This document shows, in pieces, positions 25,636 through 34,032 of a stretch of 34,032 bases of DNA. Location: positions 1-34,032 of the forward strand of contig CADDZC010000044.1 of NCBI GenBank assembly GCA_902812365.1. The letters run 5' to 3'. The stretch is from Acidobacteriota bacterium. GTDB lineage: Bacteria; Acidobacteriota; Terriglobia; UBA7540. Numbering within the stretch: position 1 is the stretch's first letter; every line of letters begins with the position of its first letter. Both the position numbers and the translations under genes were made by a program. The notes beneath the pieces were generated by a model that saw only the letters and a list, made by a program, of their open reading frames with translations, was not told where the DNA came from and made no database searches.

Positions 25636-26754
25636 TCACGATTTCGCCGTTCGCTTGTAAAACGGCAACGGCACCAGCCGCGCCGCCACCCTCTGGCCGC
25701 GAATTTCGACGGCAATCTCTCGTCCCGCCACGGCCGCCTCGGACGGCAGCACATAGGCCAGGCCGATGTTCCTTCTCAAGAAGGGCGCGTACGATCCGCT
25801 GGTGACTCGCCCGGCGGGCTCGCCACCGATCCAGACGGGGTAGCCGTCGCGGGCGATTCCGCGCCCCAGCATTTCAAATCCTACCAACTTCTTGCGCAGC
25901 CCGTGCTGCTGCTCGGCGAGCAGGGCCGCCCGGCCCAGGAACTCGCCCTTGTCGAACTTGCAAATCCAACCCAAGCCGGCTTCGAGCAGCGTCGTTTCCT
26001 CATCCAGCTCGTGGCCGTAAAGCGGGTAGGCCGCTTCCAGCCGCAGCGTGTTGCGCGCCCCGAGGCCCGCCGGCAGGAGGCCATCGGGCTTCCCGGCGTC
26101 CAGCAACGCGCTCCACACGCGCTCCGACTCGGACGGCGGGAAGTAGAACTCAAATCCGTCTTCGCCCGTGTAGCCGGTGCGGGCGAGGAGCCCCCCGACG
26201 CCGCAGCACGTCGCCGGCCGGAAACAGTAATACTTGATCGCCCCCAGGTCGGCGTCGGTGAGGCGAGCCAAGATGGCCGCCGCGCGCGGTCCTTGCAAGG
26301 CCAGCTGCGAGTACTCGTGCGAAACATCGCGCACGGACGCCCCCCAGGAGTTGTGGCGCGTAATCCACTCGAAGTCTTTCTCGGTGTTCGCCGCGTTGAC
26401 ACAGAGCAGGTAGTGGTCTTCGGCCAGGCGATGCACGAGGCAATCGTCGACGGCGCTCCCTTGAGGATACATCAGCGCCGTGTATTGCGCCTGCCCGACG
26501 GCCAGGCGCGCGACGTCGTTCGAAGTCACGTACTGCAGCAGAGCGAGCGCGCCCGAGCCGCGGAGCTCGATCTCGCCCATGTGGCTGACGTCAAAAAGGC
26601 CGGCGCGGGTGCGGACCGCGAGGTGCTCCTGCATGATGCCGGTGTACTCGAGCGGCATCTCCCAGCCGCCGAACTCCACCATCCGCGCGCCGGCAGCCCG
26701 GTGAGCCTCATAGAGAGCGGTGCGCTTCAGCGTGAGTCCGGCCGGCGTCGCCAA
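25636..26754 (-). CDS. gcvT: Aminomethyltransferase, glycine cleavage T protein
   Basis: 372-aa tetrahydrofolate-dependent T protein, which releases ammonia and forms 5,10-methylene-THF. Characteristic sequences include LKRTALYEAHRAAGARMVEFGGWEMPLEYTGIMQEHLAVRTRAGLFDVSHMGEI, RTGYTGEDGFEFY and the C-terminal SGSYAPFLRRNIGLAYV. The best start is a TTG at 26754 with GAGG about 6 nt before; the next ATG (residue 25) would remove conserved sequence. It is first of the gcvT-gcvH-gcvPA-ridA set. The 97-bp gap to the enoyl-CoA hydratase upstream is too short for a glycine riboswitch, and none is seen. Confidence 0.96.
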   Translation of the reverse strand: MATPAGLTLKRTALYEAHRAAGARMVEFGGWEMPLEYTGIMQEHLAVRTRAGLFDVSHMGEIELRGSGALALLQYVTSNDVARLAVGQAQYTALMYPQGSAVDDCLVHRLAEDHYLLCVNAANTEKDFEWITRHNSWGASVRDVSHEYSQLALQGPRAAAILARLTDADLGAIKYYCFRPATCCGVGGLLARTGYTGEDGFEFYFPPSESERVWSALLDAGKPDGLLPAGLGARNTLRLEAAYPLYGHELDEETTLLEAGLGWICKFDKGEFLGRAALLAEQQHGLRKKLVGFEMLGRGIARDGYPVWIGGEPAGRVTSGSYAPFLRRNIGLAYVLPSEAAVAGREIAVEIRGQRVAARLVPLPFYKRTAKS

Positions 26755-26851
26755 ACGAAGCCTCTAGGCGAGGGGAATGAACCTCAAGCAGGGAACGTAG
26801 CACAGTCGGAAAGAACCGGTCAAGGCAAGCTCGCCGCGCGAGCGGCGAGAG

Positions 26852-27643
26852 TCAGAAGCCTTTGAACCGAGCCGGGCGGCCCGCCAAGAAGGCCTCGAGC
26901 CCCTCAGTGCAGTCGTTCGATTCGAAGCATTTCATCTGGGCCGACACTTCAAAATCCATCATCAGGTCGAGCTGCGTCTCCAGCCGCTGGTAAAGCGCCT
27001 GCTTGAGCAGGGCGACGGGGAGGGGCGGTGCCGAGGCCAGGCGGGCGGCGAGCGTCTCGGTTTCCGCGGTCAGCCGGTCGTGCGGCACGACCCGATTCAC
27101 TAAACCGATGCGGAAGGCCTCCTCGGCCCCCAGCGGCTCGCCCAGGAGGTACATCTGGAGCGCCCGGCCGAGACCGACGAGGCGCGGCAGCGAGAACGTG
27201 CCTCCCCAATCGGGATGCAGCCCGACTTCGAGAAACGCCTGCGTGAACAGGGCGCGATCCGAAGCGATACGCAGATCGCAGGCCAGCGCCAGATTCATTC
27301 CGGCGTCGATTGCCGGACCGTTCACCGCCGCCACCACCGGCTTGGGCAGCTCGCGGATGGCCTTGACCAGGGCGTGCCCCGCTTCGAGATAGCCGCGGAA
27401 CGCCACCGACTGGTGCCGGGCCTTGAGGTCCATCATCCCCTGAAGATCGGCACCGGTGGAGAAGCTTTCCCCCGCGCCGGTGATTACGGCGACGCGAACG
27501 GAGGGATCGTGAAGAATGTGGGCTAGGGCGCGGGCCAGTCCGGCGCGCACCTCGTCGTCGAGGGCGTTGCGGCGGTCGGGACGATGGAGAGTGAGGGTGA
27601 CGACGGCTCCGGCTTGCTCACACAACACGGCTTCATCGGGCAT
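26852..27643 (-). CDS. Enoyl-CoA hydratase/isomerase family protein (crotonase fold)
   Basis: 263-aa crotonase. CoA-binding/oxyanion segments are GESFSTGADLQGM and PKPVVAAVNGPAIDAGMNLALACDLRIASDRALFTQAFLEVGLHPDWGGTFSLPRLVG. In the second active-site position (GLHPDWGGT) Asp replaces the Glu of classical hydratases, and Ala-Ile-Asp replaces the usual A-x-G-G in NGPAIDAG. Both resemble isomerase-type (PaaG/PaaB-like) members more than mitochondrial-type hydratase, so the exact substrate is open. On the same strand and 97 bp upstream of gcvT, it may be transcribed with the glycine cleavage genes, though no metabolic link is obvious. Confidence 0.88.
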   Translation of the reverse strand: MPDEAVLCEQAGAVVTLTLHRPDRRNALDDEVRAGLARALAHILHDPSVRVAVITGAGESFSTGADLQGMMDLKARHQSVAFRGYLEAGHALVKAIRELPKPVVAAVNGPAIDAGMNLALACDLRIASDRALFTQAFLEVGLHPDWGGTFSLPRLVGLGRALQMYLLGEPLGAEEAFRIGLVNRVVPHDRLTAETETLAARLASAPPLPVALLKQALYQRLETQLDLMMDFEVSAQMKCFESNDCTEGLEAFLAGRPARFKGF

Positions 27644-27771
27644 GGTGCTCTACCCGCTGGCCAGGCCGGCGGCAACCGGCGCGCCCCAGCACGCCGGTCA
27701 GGTGCCGGAGGTTCCGGAGAGGGGAAATACGGATCTGGCCACCAGCTATCAGGTTCATGGCTTCAACTTTC

Positions 27772-28506
27772 TTACACTCGGCTGACGGAACGGCGATTCT
27801 TTCGCTGTTCGGCGGCTTCTCGGCACGCTGCGATAAAGTCCTTGAAAATCTGGCGTTGCTCGGGATGCTCCAGGAGCTCTTCCGGATGCCACTGGATGGC
27901 AAGCAAAAAAGGATAGTCATCCGCTGCTTCCACCGCTTCCACCAGCCCGTCTTCGGAGTGGGCGGTCACCTTCAGTCCACGGCCCAGGCGCCGAATGGCC
28001 TGATGATGCAGACTGTTCACCCGGCAGCTACCTTGAATGGAGGCGCTAAGGCGGGACTCCGGCTCCGTCACCGTCACTTGGTGGGTCGTCGCGCTACGAT
28101 CACCGGTCTGCCGGTGTTCAATCTCTGTATGGCGGTCACTCTTAAGGTCCTGATAGAGGGTGCCGCCGAACTTCACGTTGATCATCTGTGCGCCGCGACA
28201 GATGCCCAAGATCGGCAGACGCCGGCGCAGGGCCTGATCGAGCAGCCCAAGCTCGAACCGGTCTCGGGCGCGGTTCACGTGCACGTTGTCATACCTCTTC
28301 GGTTCCCCGTAAAACTCCGGGTCTACATCTTCGCCGCCCGCGAATAGAATGCCGTCCATCTCTTCCGCCCGCAGGCACGTGCCATCGGCTGCAGTTACTA
28401 GCTCCAGCTCTTCAGGATGCGCGCCGGTTCTCTCTAGCGCCTTGAAATAGGGCGATTCGCGACCCTTGGACTTCTCCTTCTCGGAAACGGACAGGGTGAT
28501 CTTCAC
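27772..28506 (-). CDS. PuuD-like class I glutamine amidotransferase (gamma-glutamyl hydrolase type)
   Basis: 244-aa peptidase C26 family protein. Catalytic triad candidates: nucleophile C103 in GICRGAQMINV, then H207 and E209 in QWHPEE. Further family features are GILFAGGEDVDPEFYGE and NSLHHQAI. Relatives hydrolyse gamma-glutamyl-GABA in putrescine use or related gamma-glutamyl amides; the true substrate cannot be told here because no other putrescine genes are nearby. It starts with GTG at 28506, supported by GAGAGG four bases before. A promoter with near-consensus boxes lies 79-106 bp upstream of the start, so it is probably the first gene of its transcript. Confidence 0.9.
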   Translation of the reverse strand: MKITLSVSEKEKSKGRESPYFKALERTGAHPEELELVTAADGTCLRAEEMDGILFAGGEDVDPEFYGEPKRYDNVHVNRARDRFELGLLDQALRRRLPILGICRGAQMINVKFGGTLYQDLKSDRHTEIEHRQTGDRSATTHQVTVTEPESRLSASIQGSCRVNSLHHQAIRRLGRGLKVTAHSEDGLVEAVEAADDYPFLLAIQWHPEELLEHPEQRQIFKDFIAACREAAEQRKNRRSVSRV

Positions 28507-28584
28507 TGAACCTCTCCCCTTTGGAGGCTATCGTCCCGGCGCGGCCTCACCCGCCGCCCACTTCTGGAGTGCTGATCCGATTTC

Positions 28585-28612
28585 ATGATACCGCGGGCGG
28601 GGGGATTGTCAA
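28585..28612 (-). promoter_or_regulatory. Sigma70-type promoter of the PuuD-like gene
   Basis: Minus strand: perfect TTGACA (28612-28607), 16-bp spacer, TATCAT (28590-28585, 5 of 6). The predicted start near 28578 leaves a leader of about 72 nt. The remaining part of 28507-28815 shows nothing else clear. Confidence 0.65.
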
Positions 28613-28815
28613 CGATGTGGCGCCTTTTCTCGGCGCTGTCATTCGGCTCCGCGTTGTGGTAGCGTTTCTCGACGATGACTTTTCCTGTGCCAAAGCTTGC
28701 CGGACGCACGCCGGCTCCCGTGCGGTGGAACGGGGCGGGTCGCGCAGGCGCCCATGATGGGGCCGGAAGGCGGCTGCGCTCGAGCCGGCGATTACTCCGC
28801 GTTCTCGGGGTGCTC

Positions 28816-29328
28816 ATGAGGCTCGGGGCCGCGTTGCTCGCCAGCACAACGGTGTTACCTGGAGCGCCGACAGGTTTCCACCTGATCACCGGCCGGTCGT
28901 TTGACGCGGCTTTGCCTCGAGACTTCTATCTGGAAGGGAATGCCATTCCGACCGAAAAGCGCAATGCTAGGCTGGTCGAAACTCCGCGAGGCCGCAGGTT
29001 GCTCATAGCCCTCATCGACACAACGGGTTATAGCTCGCAGGTACAGAAAAAATACATCGGAATGCTCATCACCGAAGGCGAGGTTTCACTGTGTGGACAT
29101 CGCCTGGGGATCGGTAGTTACGGATTCGGGCTGGAGGTGCCACCGCAGCCGAGCGGTGCGAGAGCAACCTTTCACCTTTATGATCAGGCGGGGAACGAGG
29201 TTTTTAGGTGCCAGGCGGGCAAAGACTTAACGGATCATCACCCTCGCCCGTTGGAGGTGCGGCTCGGGCCGGGCGCGGGCGCCGAGCTGTATCTGGGACG
29301 GTACCACCTCGAGCTGGAAGGCCGGTGA
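28816..29328 (+). CDS. Secreted protein of unknown function
   Basis: 170-aa protein with a short hydrophobic N-terminus (MRLGAALLASTTVLPGAP) that looks like a signal peptide. A beta-rich domain without known catalytic motif follows (RDFYLEGNAIPTEKRNARLVETPRGRRLLIALIDTTGYSSQVQKKYIGMLITEG...). I prefer the internal ATG at 28816; the frame is open back to an ATG at 28675 but that region is Arg/Pro-rich and would bury the signal. Similar small secreted proteins are, as I recall, common in Acidobacteriota, but I cannot name a function. It is divergent from the PuuD-like gene. Confidence 0.65.
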   Translation: MRLGAALLASTTVLPGAPTGFHLITGRSFDAALPRDFYLEGNAIPTEKRNARLVETPRGRRLLIALIDTTGYSSQVQKKYIGMLITEGEVSLCGHRLGIGSYGFGLEVPPQPSGARATFHLYDQAGNEVFRCQAGKDLTDHHPRPLEVRLGPGAGAELYLGRYHLELEGR

Positions 29329-29640
29329 GATCACGCCGGCTGGTAGCCGCGATCATTGAGGAGAACTCGGAAAGCGTATTTAGGGCTGTGACGATGAAGT
29401 CGATGACCGGCACATTACTAGGCGGTTACGGAAGTGTGAAAGACAGTTCCACTTTGTGCTTGTATGTTTCCTTGTGGGACCAGTTAGGCATGGGGCTTGG
29501 TCAATGCAAGATGTTGTGATTCAGTCAGTTATCTGAAAGTCGGGTTTGGATGCCCAGTTGCTTGGTACCAAGGCGTACGGTTGTGACTGCAGGGCGGAGC
29601 CAAAAAGGGGGAAATTGCGGCTTGCGCCGAGGGAGTGCAT
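29329..29640. other. Intergenic region upstream of the PEP-CTERM gene
   Basis: 312 bp without a supportable gene. It holds a sigma54-like element (29547-29562) and one copy of AGTTATCTGA (29527-29536) that recurs downstream of the PEP-CTERM gene (30347-30356). Confidence 0.4.
29547..29562 (+). promoter_or_regulatory. Sigma54-like -24/-12 element before the PEP-CTERM gene
   Basis: TGG (29547-29549) and TTGCT (29558-29562) place the essential GG and GC exactly 10 bp apart, as in RpoN promoters. The bases of the -24 box after TGG deviate from CACG. PEP-CTERM genes in several phyla are under the RpoN-dependent PrsK/PrsR system, which makes this plausible. The predicted leader is about 68 nt. Confidence 0.4.
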
Positions 29641-30309
29641 ATGAGAAGGGCGCTGTTGGTGGTTGCATTATTGGTGGGTGTTTCATCGGTGGGGTTGGCG
29701 GGAACCTGCGGCGTCGGTACCCTGGCAAGTTATATGGGCACGAGCTGCACGCTAATGACCACCGGGGGAGCAACGTTAACATTCGACGACTTCGGGTACA
29801 CGAGTTCCGCATTCGGCGGAGCCTCTGCCATTCCGGCCTCCGGGGTTTCCGTCACACCGGTGGTGAATGGCAACGAAGTCGGTTTCCTGTTTACCGCGCC
29901 GTGGAGCGTGGGATCCACCCAGGGTTTGGACTCGGGGATCACCTTCCAGGTCAGCGGTAACATTACTGATGTCGTGGCCCAAATGGGAGGTTACGGTTTC
30001 ACGGGCACGGGCGGTGTGAGCGTGGCGGAAACGTCCACGGTCAACGGCTCGCCCTTGAGCCTCTTCCTGGTTGACAATTCCGGTGGCCTCATCGCCAGCG
30101 ACAGTGCAACGTTCGCGGCCGTGCCATCGCTGCTCATCACTAAGGACATCGCCCTGAACGGCAACGCCAAAGGTTCGGCTGCCGTATCGTTTGTCTGGGA
30201 TGAGTTCTCGGCTCAAGTCGTCCCGGAACCGGCTTCGATGTTTCTTCTGGGCTCCGGCTTGCTCGGACTTGCTGGCTACGTTCGGCGGCGCAAGCTGGGC
30301 AAACGATAG
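29641..30309 (+). CDS. PEP-CTERM sorting domain protein
   Basis: 222-aa exported protein. It has an N-terminal signal peptide (MRRALLVVALLVGVSSVGLAG), a beta-rich, Gly/Ser/Thr-rich body with two Cys near the start (TCGVGTLASYMGTSC), and a C-terminal sorting signal VPEPASMFLLGSGLLGLAGYVRRRK: PEP motif, hydrophobic helix, basic tail. Exosortase (EpsH/XrtA type) is expected to cleave this signal on the way to the cell surface or biofilm matrix; no exosortase gene is in the window. The ATG at 29641 follows GAGGGAG; an ATG two codons upstream is less well placed. Followed by an intrinsic terminator. Confidence 0.9.
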   Translation: MRRALLVVALLVGVSSVGLAGTCGVGTLASYMGTSCTLMTTGGATLTFDDFGYTSSAFGGASAIPASGVSVTPVVNGNEVGFLFTAPWSVGSTQGLDSGITFQVSGNITDVVAQMGGYGFTGTGGVSVAETSTVNGSPLSLFLVDNSGGLIASDSATFAAVPSLLITKDIALNGNAKGSAAVSFVWDEFSAQVVPEPASMFLLGSGLLGLAGYVRRRKLGKR

Positions 30310-30369
30310 AATCCCGCCCTTGAAAAGAAGTTCGGGCTCGGCCATTAGTTATCTGAGGTTGAACTCAAC

Positions 30370-30398
30370 AGGCTGCCTTGCTGCGGGCAGCCTTTTTT
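30370..30398 (+). terminator. Intrinsic terminator after the PEP-CTERM gene
   Basis: AGGCTGCC and GGCAGCCT (8-bp stem, 8-nt loop, 30370-30393) followed by TTTTTT. It lies about 60 nt past the stop codon. The rest of 30399-30604 shows only a small hairpin (GGCGA-TTCACGT-TCGCC near 30459). Confidence 0.85.
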
Positions 30399-30604
30399 GT
30401 TGCTGCATTTGAGCTTCGCTTTCGGCTTTTGAACCCGAAGAAAGGTTGAAAATGAGGGCGATTCACGTTCGCCTGAGGGGGCGGCGGCAGGCTGCACGAA
30501 GGCAGGGAGAGGTCCAGTTTCCACTGCCGCTATTCCCCTGAAAGGCGAGTCGAACGAGGCGTCGGACCGTGAAATCAGTTGGTTTCTTCAGGGAGAAATC
30601 GCAC

Positions 30605-33600
30605 ATGCTATTTCGTGATCTGTGGCGTCATTGTGCCGGGTGGTTTGCCATCGCGGTACTGCCGCTCCTCGTGGCACTCGCGGTGGCGTGGCCGCATGAC
30701 GGGCCGGCTCAAGCCGGCACCGAAACGGTCCGCCGTGACTTCTCGGCGGCTCCAGCAGCCGATCATCGCCCTCCTCAGTTTGACCCTCGCCACCGTCACA
30801 TGCGCTTGAGTTTTGAACTCAACCGGGGCCAGGCGGCAACTTCGGTGGGATACCTGGCGCGCGGTAACGGGTTCACGTTGTTTTTGACCCCCACTGAGGC
30901 CGTTCTAGTATCGCGGTCTCTCCACAGTTCGCCGTCTTCGGTCGTCAGCGACGTGTTGACGCTCCGCCTCGCGGGATCTAATCCCGCCGCCCGTCTGTCC
31001 GGGCTCGACGCGCTGCCGGGCCAAGCCAACTATCTACTCGGACGCGACCGTTCGCACTGGGTGACCAACGTTCCGACTTACGCGAAAGTGAAGTGCGAGA
31101 GCGTCTATCCAGGTGTTGATCTCGTCTATTACGGTACCGAGGACCGCCTGGAAGACGACTTCACGGTCGCTCCTGGCAGCGACCCCCGCGTGATTCGGCT
31201 GTCATTGCCGGGCGCGGCGGCGAGGGTCGACGGCGATGGCGATTTGGTCGCCAAGGTAGGCAGCGACGAGATCCGTCTCGGGCGACCGGTAGCTTATCAA
31301 ACTAGTGCCGGCGAAGGGCATCCGATTTCGGTGAAGGCGGAATACGTCCAGATTACCCCGAGCGAGTTCGGTTTTCGCCTCGGCACTTACGACCATCGCC
31401 GGGCGCTCGTGATTGACCCGGTGTTGATGTATTCCACCTATCTGGGGGGAACAAATCTCGATAAGGCCACGAGCATAGCTCTGGATGCCTCCGGAAACGC
31501 TTACGTGACAGGTAACACCACTTCCACCGACTTTCCCGTGTCCCCTAATCCTGGCGCTTTCCAAACGGCCTGTACTCTGAATGCCCAAAGCGTCTGCGCG
31601 GGGGACATCTTCGTCACCAAGCTGAACGCCAGCGGCACCGCCGTCGTGTATTCGACTTACGTCGGCGGCAGCGGGGGAGACTTCGGGTTGAGCATCGCCG
31701 TTGATCCCGGTGGCAACGCCTACGTCGCGGGCCAGACGACTTCCAAAGATTTCCCCATCCCCGCCGGCGTCAACACCTTCCAAAGTTCCTGCGGGCTCGA
31801 TAGTTCCGGCAACTGCCAGGACGGCTTCCTCTTGGTCTTGAATTCCAGCGGTTCGGCGCTCGTCTACTCCACGTATCTCGGTGGGAGCAACAACGACGAG
31901 GCGAACGCGGTGACGGTCGACACATCAGGCGATGCTTACGTCGTAGGGCAAACGAGCTCCAACAATTTCCCAGTCAGCATTGGGGCTTTTCAAACCCACT
32001 GCGGCACCGACGGCACCTGCAATGCGAGCAGTGGAACGCCGGCGGCGGACGCTTTCGTGACCAAGCTCAACACAACGAAGAGCGGTTTGGCGTCGCTCGC
32101 GTACTCCACCTATCTGGGCGGCAGCGGCAGCGACATTGCTTTCGCCGTGGCCGTCGATGCTGCCGGTCACGCAGTCGTCACGGGCAGCACGAAATCGGCG
32201 ACAAGTTTTCCGACCACGCCGACGGCGTTTCAGACCGCCTGCAAGACATCCGGAGGCACCTGCAATGGCAACGCTTTCGTGACGGAACTCAAGGCGGACG
32301 GCTCGGGCTTGGTTTATTCCACTTACCTGGGCGGCAGTGGAACGACCGGTTTCGGAGATTCCGGCGCGGGAATCGCGCTCGATGCCGCCGGTAATGCTTA
32401 CGTCGTCGGCCAGACCGCTTCGGCGGATTTTCCCGTCACCTCGGGCGCGTATAAGCCGACGTGCGGAACCGACAAGAACTGCAATCCCGCCGGCAATCCT
32501 GCTGTGAACACCCCAGACGTCTTTGTCACCGAGCTGAACAGTAGCGGGTCAGGTTTGGTCTATTCGACCTACTTAGGCGGATCGGGTACCGATTTGGCGG
32601 GCGGTATCGCGCTCGGCCCGGGCAACGTCGCATATGTGACGGGAACTACCAATTCGAGCGATTTCCCGATCGTTAACGCCTACCCTCAGGGGAAAACCTT
32701 CGGCGGCGGCGTGTGTTCCGGCGCCCCGTGTCAGGATGCTTTTGTGGCCGAGTTGGACGCTTTGGGCAGCAGTCTTCTATTCTCCGCCTACTTGGGCGGA
32801 GACAATGCCGACTTTGGGGCTGGCGTAGCCGTCGACCCGTCCGGAAACGCGTACGTTGCGGGCTCCACGCAAACACCCAATGTGGATCCGGTGCCATTTC
32901 CGACCACCACGGGAGCTTTCCAGACCACTTATAAAGGCAATACAGACACATTCGTCACCGCAATTGGGAGCACCACCACGCCCTTTGTTCGGCTGTCGCC
33001 TACCAGCCTGGCTTTCAGCAGCCAGTTTGTGGGAACGACCGGCACCCAGACCGTCACCCTGACCAACACGGGCAGCGCCACGCTCAGCATCTCCGGCATG
33101 GCCATCACAGGCTCGAACGCCAGCGCGTTCACCGAAACGAATGGTTGCGGTAACAGTGTGGCGGCGGGCAGCAACTGCGCCATCAGCGTCAACTTTCAGC
33201 CCTCGGCGCCCGGGGCGGCGAGCGCCACCCTCACTGTGAACGACAATGTCGCTAACAGCCCGCAAAGCATCCCCCTCACTGGAACCGGGATCGCGCCCGT
33301 GGTCAGCCTCTCTTCCACGACCGTCGATTTCGGCAGTCAGGTCGTGGGGACGGCCGGCTCGCCCAAAATCCTAACGATTTCAAATACCGGCAACACTACC
33401 CTCAGTATCACGTCCGTTGCGATTAGCGGTGATTTTAGCATTCAGTCGAATGCCTGCGGCAGCTCGGTGGCAGCTGGCGGTAACTGCTCGATCGGCATCG
33501 TCTTCAAGCCAACAGCATCGGGTGCCCGCGCCGGAACGCTCACCATCACCGACAACGCTCCAGGAAGCCCGCAGAGCGTCGCTCTGACCGGGCAGGGGGC

Positions 33601-34032
33601 GGACTTTTCGCTCAGCGCGTCTCCCACCAGCGCGAGCATCAACCCGGGCGGCTCGGCCAGTTTCACCATCTCGGTAACGCCCGCCGGAGGGTTCAACCAG
33701 GCGGTCACGTTGAGTTGCGCCTCCGGCTTGCCAGCGCTCGCCAGTTGCAGTTTTACTCCTGCATCCGTCACACCCAACGGCACGGCGGCGGCCACTGCCA
33801 CGCTGACCGTCTCGACGACGGCTGGCTCCTCCGCTCTTCCGCGCTTCTCGACCCGCCGAGCTCCGCCTCAGGCCGGACCGAAACCGCCGCTGTGGCTCGG
33901 CGTTCTCCTGGTATGGCTAGCCTACGTTGGATGGAGGCTAAAACGGTCCGGCATTCGCCGCGCCTGGCTGCTGTGGGGAACCGTCCTACTTCTGGCGGCG
34001 CTCGCGGCATCTTGTGGCGGCGGGGGCGGGGG
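30605..34032 (+). CDS. SBBP-repeat beta-propeller surface protein with ASH/choice-of-anchor-D domains (3' end outside the window)
   Basis: The frame stays open from the ATG at 30605 (GGAG nine bases before) to the window end, so at least 1142 residues. Order: signal/anchor helix (about 12-30, WFAIAVLPLLVALAVAW). N-terminal domain typical of SBBP proteins (about 70-270: FELNRGQ, NYLLGRDRSHWVTNVPTYAKV, VYPGVDLVYYG, EDDFTVAPGSDPR). Seven SBBP repeats starting at YSTYLGG-type motifs near nt 31431, 31650, 31864, 32101, 32313, 32562 and 32778, each with GNAYVxGxTxSxxFP and usually DxFVTxLN. Two ASH-like repeats (about 795-995: LSPTSLAFSSQFVGTTGTQTVTLTNTG, then a second copy). An Ig-like domain (about 998-1075). 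Two hydrophobic segments, then LAASCGGGGG. It is probably cell-surface, structural or adhesive. No catalytic motif seen. Confidence 0.9.
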   Translation, partial: MLFRDLWRHCAGWFAIAVLPLLVALAVAWPHDGPAQAGTETVRRDFSAAPAADHRPPQFDPRHRHMRLSFELNRGQAATSVGYLARGNGFTLFLTPTEAVLVSRSLHSSPSSVVSDVLTLRLAGSNPAARLSGLDALPGQANYLLGRDRSHWVTNVPTYAKVKCESVYPGVDLVYYGTEDRLEDDFTVAPGSDPRVIRLSLPGAAARVDGDGDLVAKVGSDEIRLGRPVAYQTSAGEGHPISVKAEYVQITPSEFGFRLGTYDHRRALVIDPVLMYSTYLGGTNLDKATSIALDASGNAYVTGNTTSTDFPVSPNPGAFQTACTLNAQSVCAGDIFVTKLNASGTAVVYSTYVGGSGGDFGLSIAVDPGGNAYVAGQTTSKDFPIPAGVNTFQSSCGLDSSGNCQDGFLLVLNSSGSALVYSTYLGGSNNDEANAVTVDTSGDAYVVGQTSSNNFPVSIGAFQTHCGTDGTCNASSGTPAADAFVTKLNTTKSGLASLAYSTYLGGSGSDIAFAVAVDAAGHAVVTGSTKSATSFPTTPTAFQTACKTSGGTCNGNAFVTELKADGSGLVYSTYLGGSGTTGFGDSGAGIALDAAGNAYVVGQTASADFPVTSGAYKPTCGTDKNCNPAGNPAVNTPDVFVTELNSSGSGLVYSTYLGGSGTDLAGGIALGPGNVAYVTGTTNSSDFPIVNAYPQGKTFGGGVCSGAPCQDAFVAELDALGSSLLFSAYLGGDNADFGAGVAVDPSGNAYVAGSTQTPNVDPVPFPTTTGAFQTTYKGNTDTFVTAIGSTTTPFVRLSPTSLAFSSQFVGTTGTQTVTLTNTGSATLSISGMAITGSNASAFTETNGCGNSVAAGSNCAISVNFQPSAPGAASATLTVNDNVANSPQSIPLTGTGIAPVVSLSSTTVDFGSQVVGTAGSPKILTISNTGNTTLSITSVAISGDFSIQSNACGSSVAAGGNCSIGIVFKPTASGARAGTLTITDNAPGSPQSVALTGQGADFSLSASPTSASINPGGSASFTISVTPAGGFNQAVTLSCASGLPALASCSFTPASVTPNGTAAATATLTVSTTAGSSALPRFSTRRAPPQAGPKPPLWLGVLLVWLAYVGWRLKRSGIRRAWLLWGTVLLLAALAASCGGGGG

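Noticed and set aside
26755-26851. Glycine riboswitch upstream of gcvT
   Set aside because: The gap is only 97 bp and lacks the tandem glycine aptamer cores; the upstream gene is on the same strand.

Overview
The window is high-GC bacterial DNA, most likely from an Acidobacteriota-type organism. This is an inference from protein content: a large Oar-like TonB-dependent receptor with an N-terminal carboxypeptidase-regulatory domain, an SBBP beta-propeller/ASH-domain surface protein, a PEP-CTERM protein, and small lineage-type hypothetical proteins. No rRNA, tRNA, CRISPR array or intact insertion sequence was seen.

Layout. 74-3274: heat-shock operon hrcA-grpE-dnaJ on the minus strand behind a good sigma70-type promoter. 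3558-6362: accessory stretch with a Tat-exported protein interrupted by an in-frame TGA, an excisionase-like HTH protein, a Cys/His-motif protein of unknown function, and a candidate small RNA with its own promoter and terminator. 6363-8307: an XRE-type regulator convergent with a frameshifted HEAT-repeat protein. 8464-12753: sulfur assimilation operon (siroheme sulfite/nitrite reductase, APS reductase, siroheme synthase). 12734-14404: ilvD, convergent with cysG. 14517-17996: TonB-dependent receptor. 17997-18925: AT-richer intergenic region with a perfect-consensus promoter and an array of degenerate about 22-bp repeats. 19544-21602: Rieske protein plus a cytochrome b/cytochrome c fusion. 22103-27643: glycine cleavage (gcvT-gcvH-gcvPA) with ridA, a D-threonine-aldolase-like enzyme and an enoyl-CoA hydratase. 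27772-28506: PuuD-like amidotransferase. 28816-34032: secreted and surface proteins, the last running off the window.

The most interesting element is the leader of the sulfur operon. A consensus-like promoter (8464-8492) is followed by a short ORF with four consecutive cysteine codons directly after its ATG (8577-8636), then a strong intrinsic terminator (8663-8705) ending 23 nt before the sulfite reductase start. Three RNA segments can form mutually exclusive pairings: leader hairpin, antiterminator and terminator. This is what ribosome-mediated cysteine attenuation would require, and all three downstream genes serve cysteine synthesis.

Two genes are broken by single lesions (TGA at 4050-4052; frameshift near 7290). 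These could be real pseudogenes or assembly/sequencing errors.
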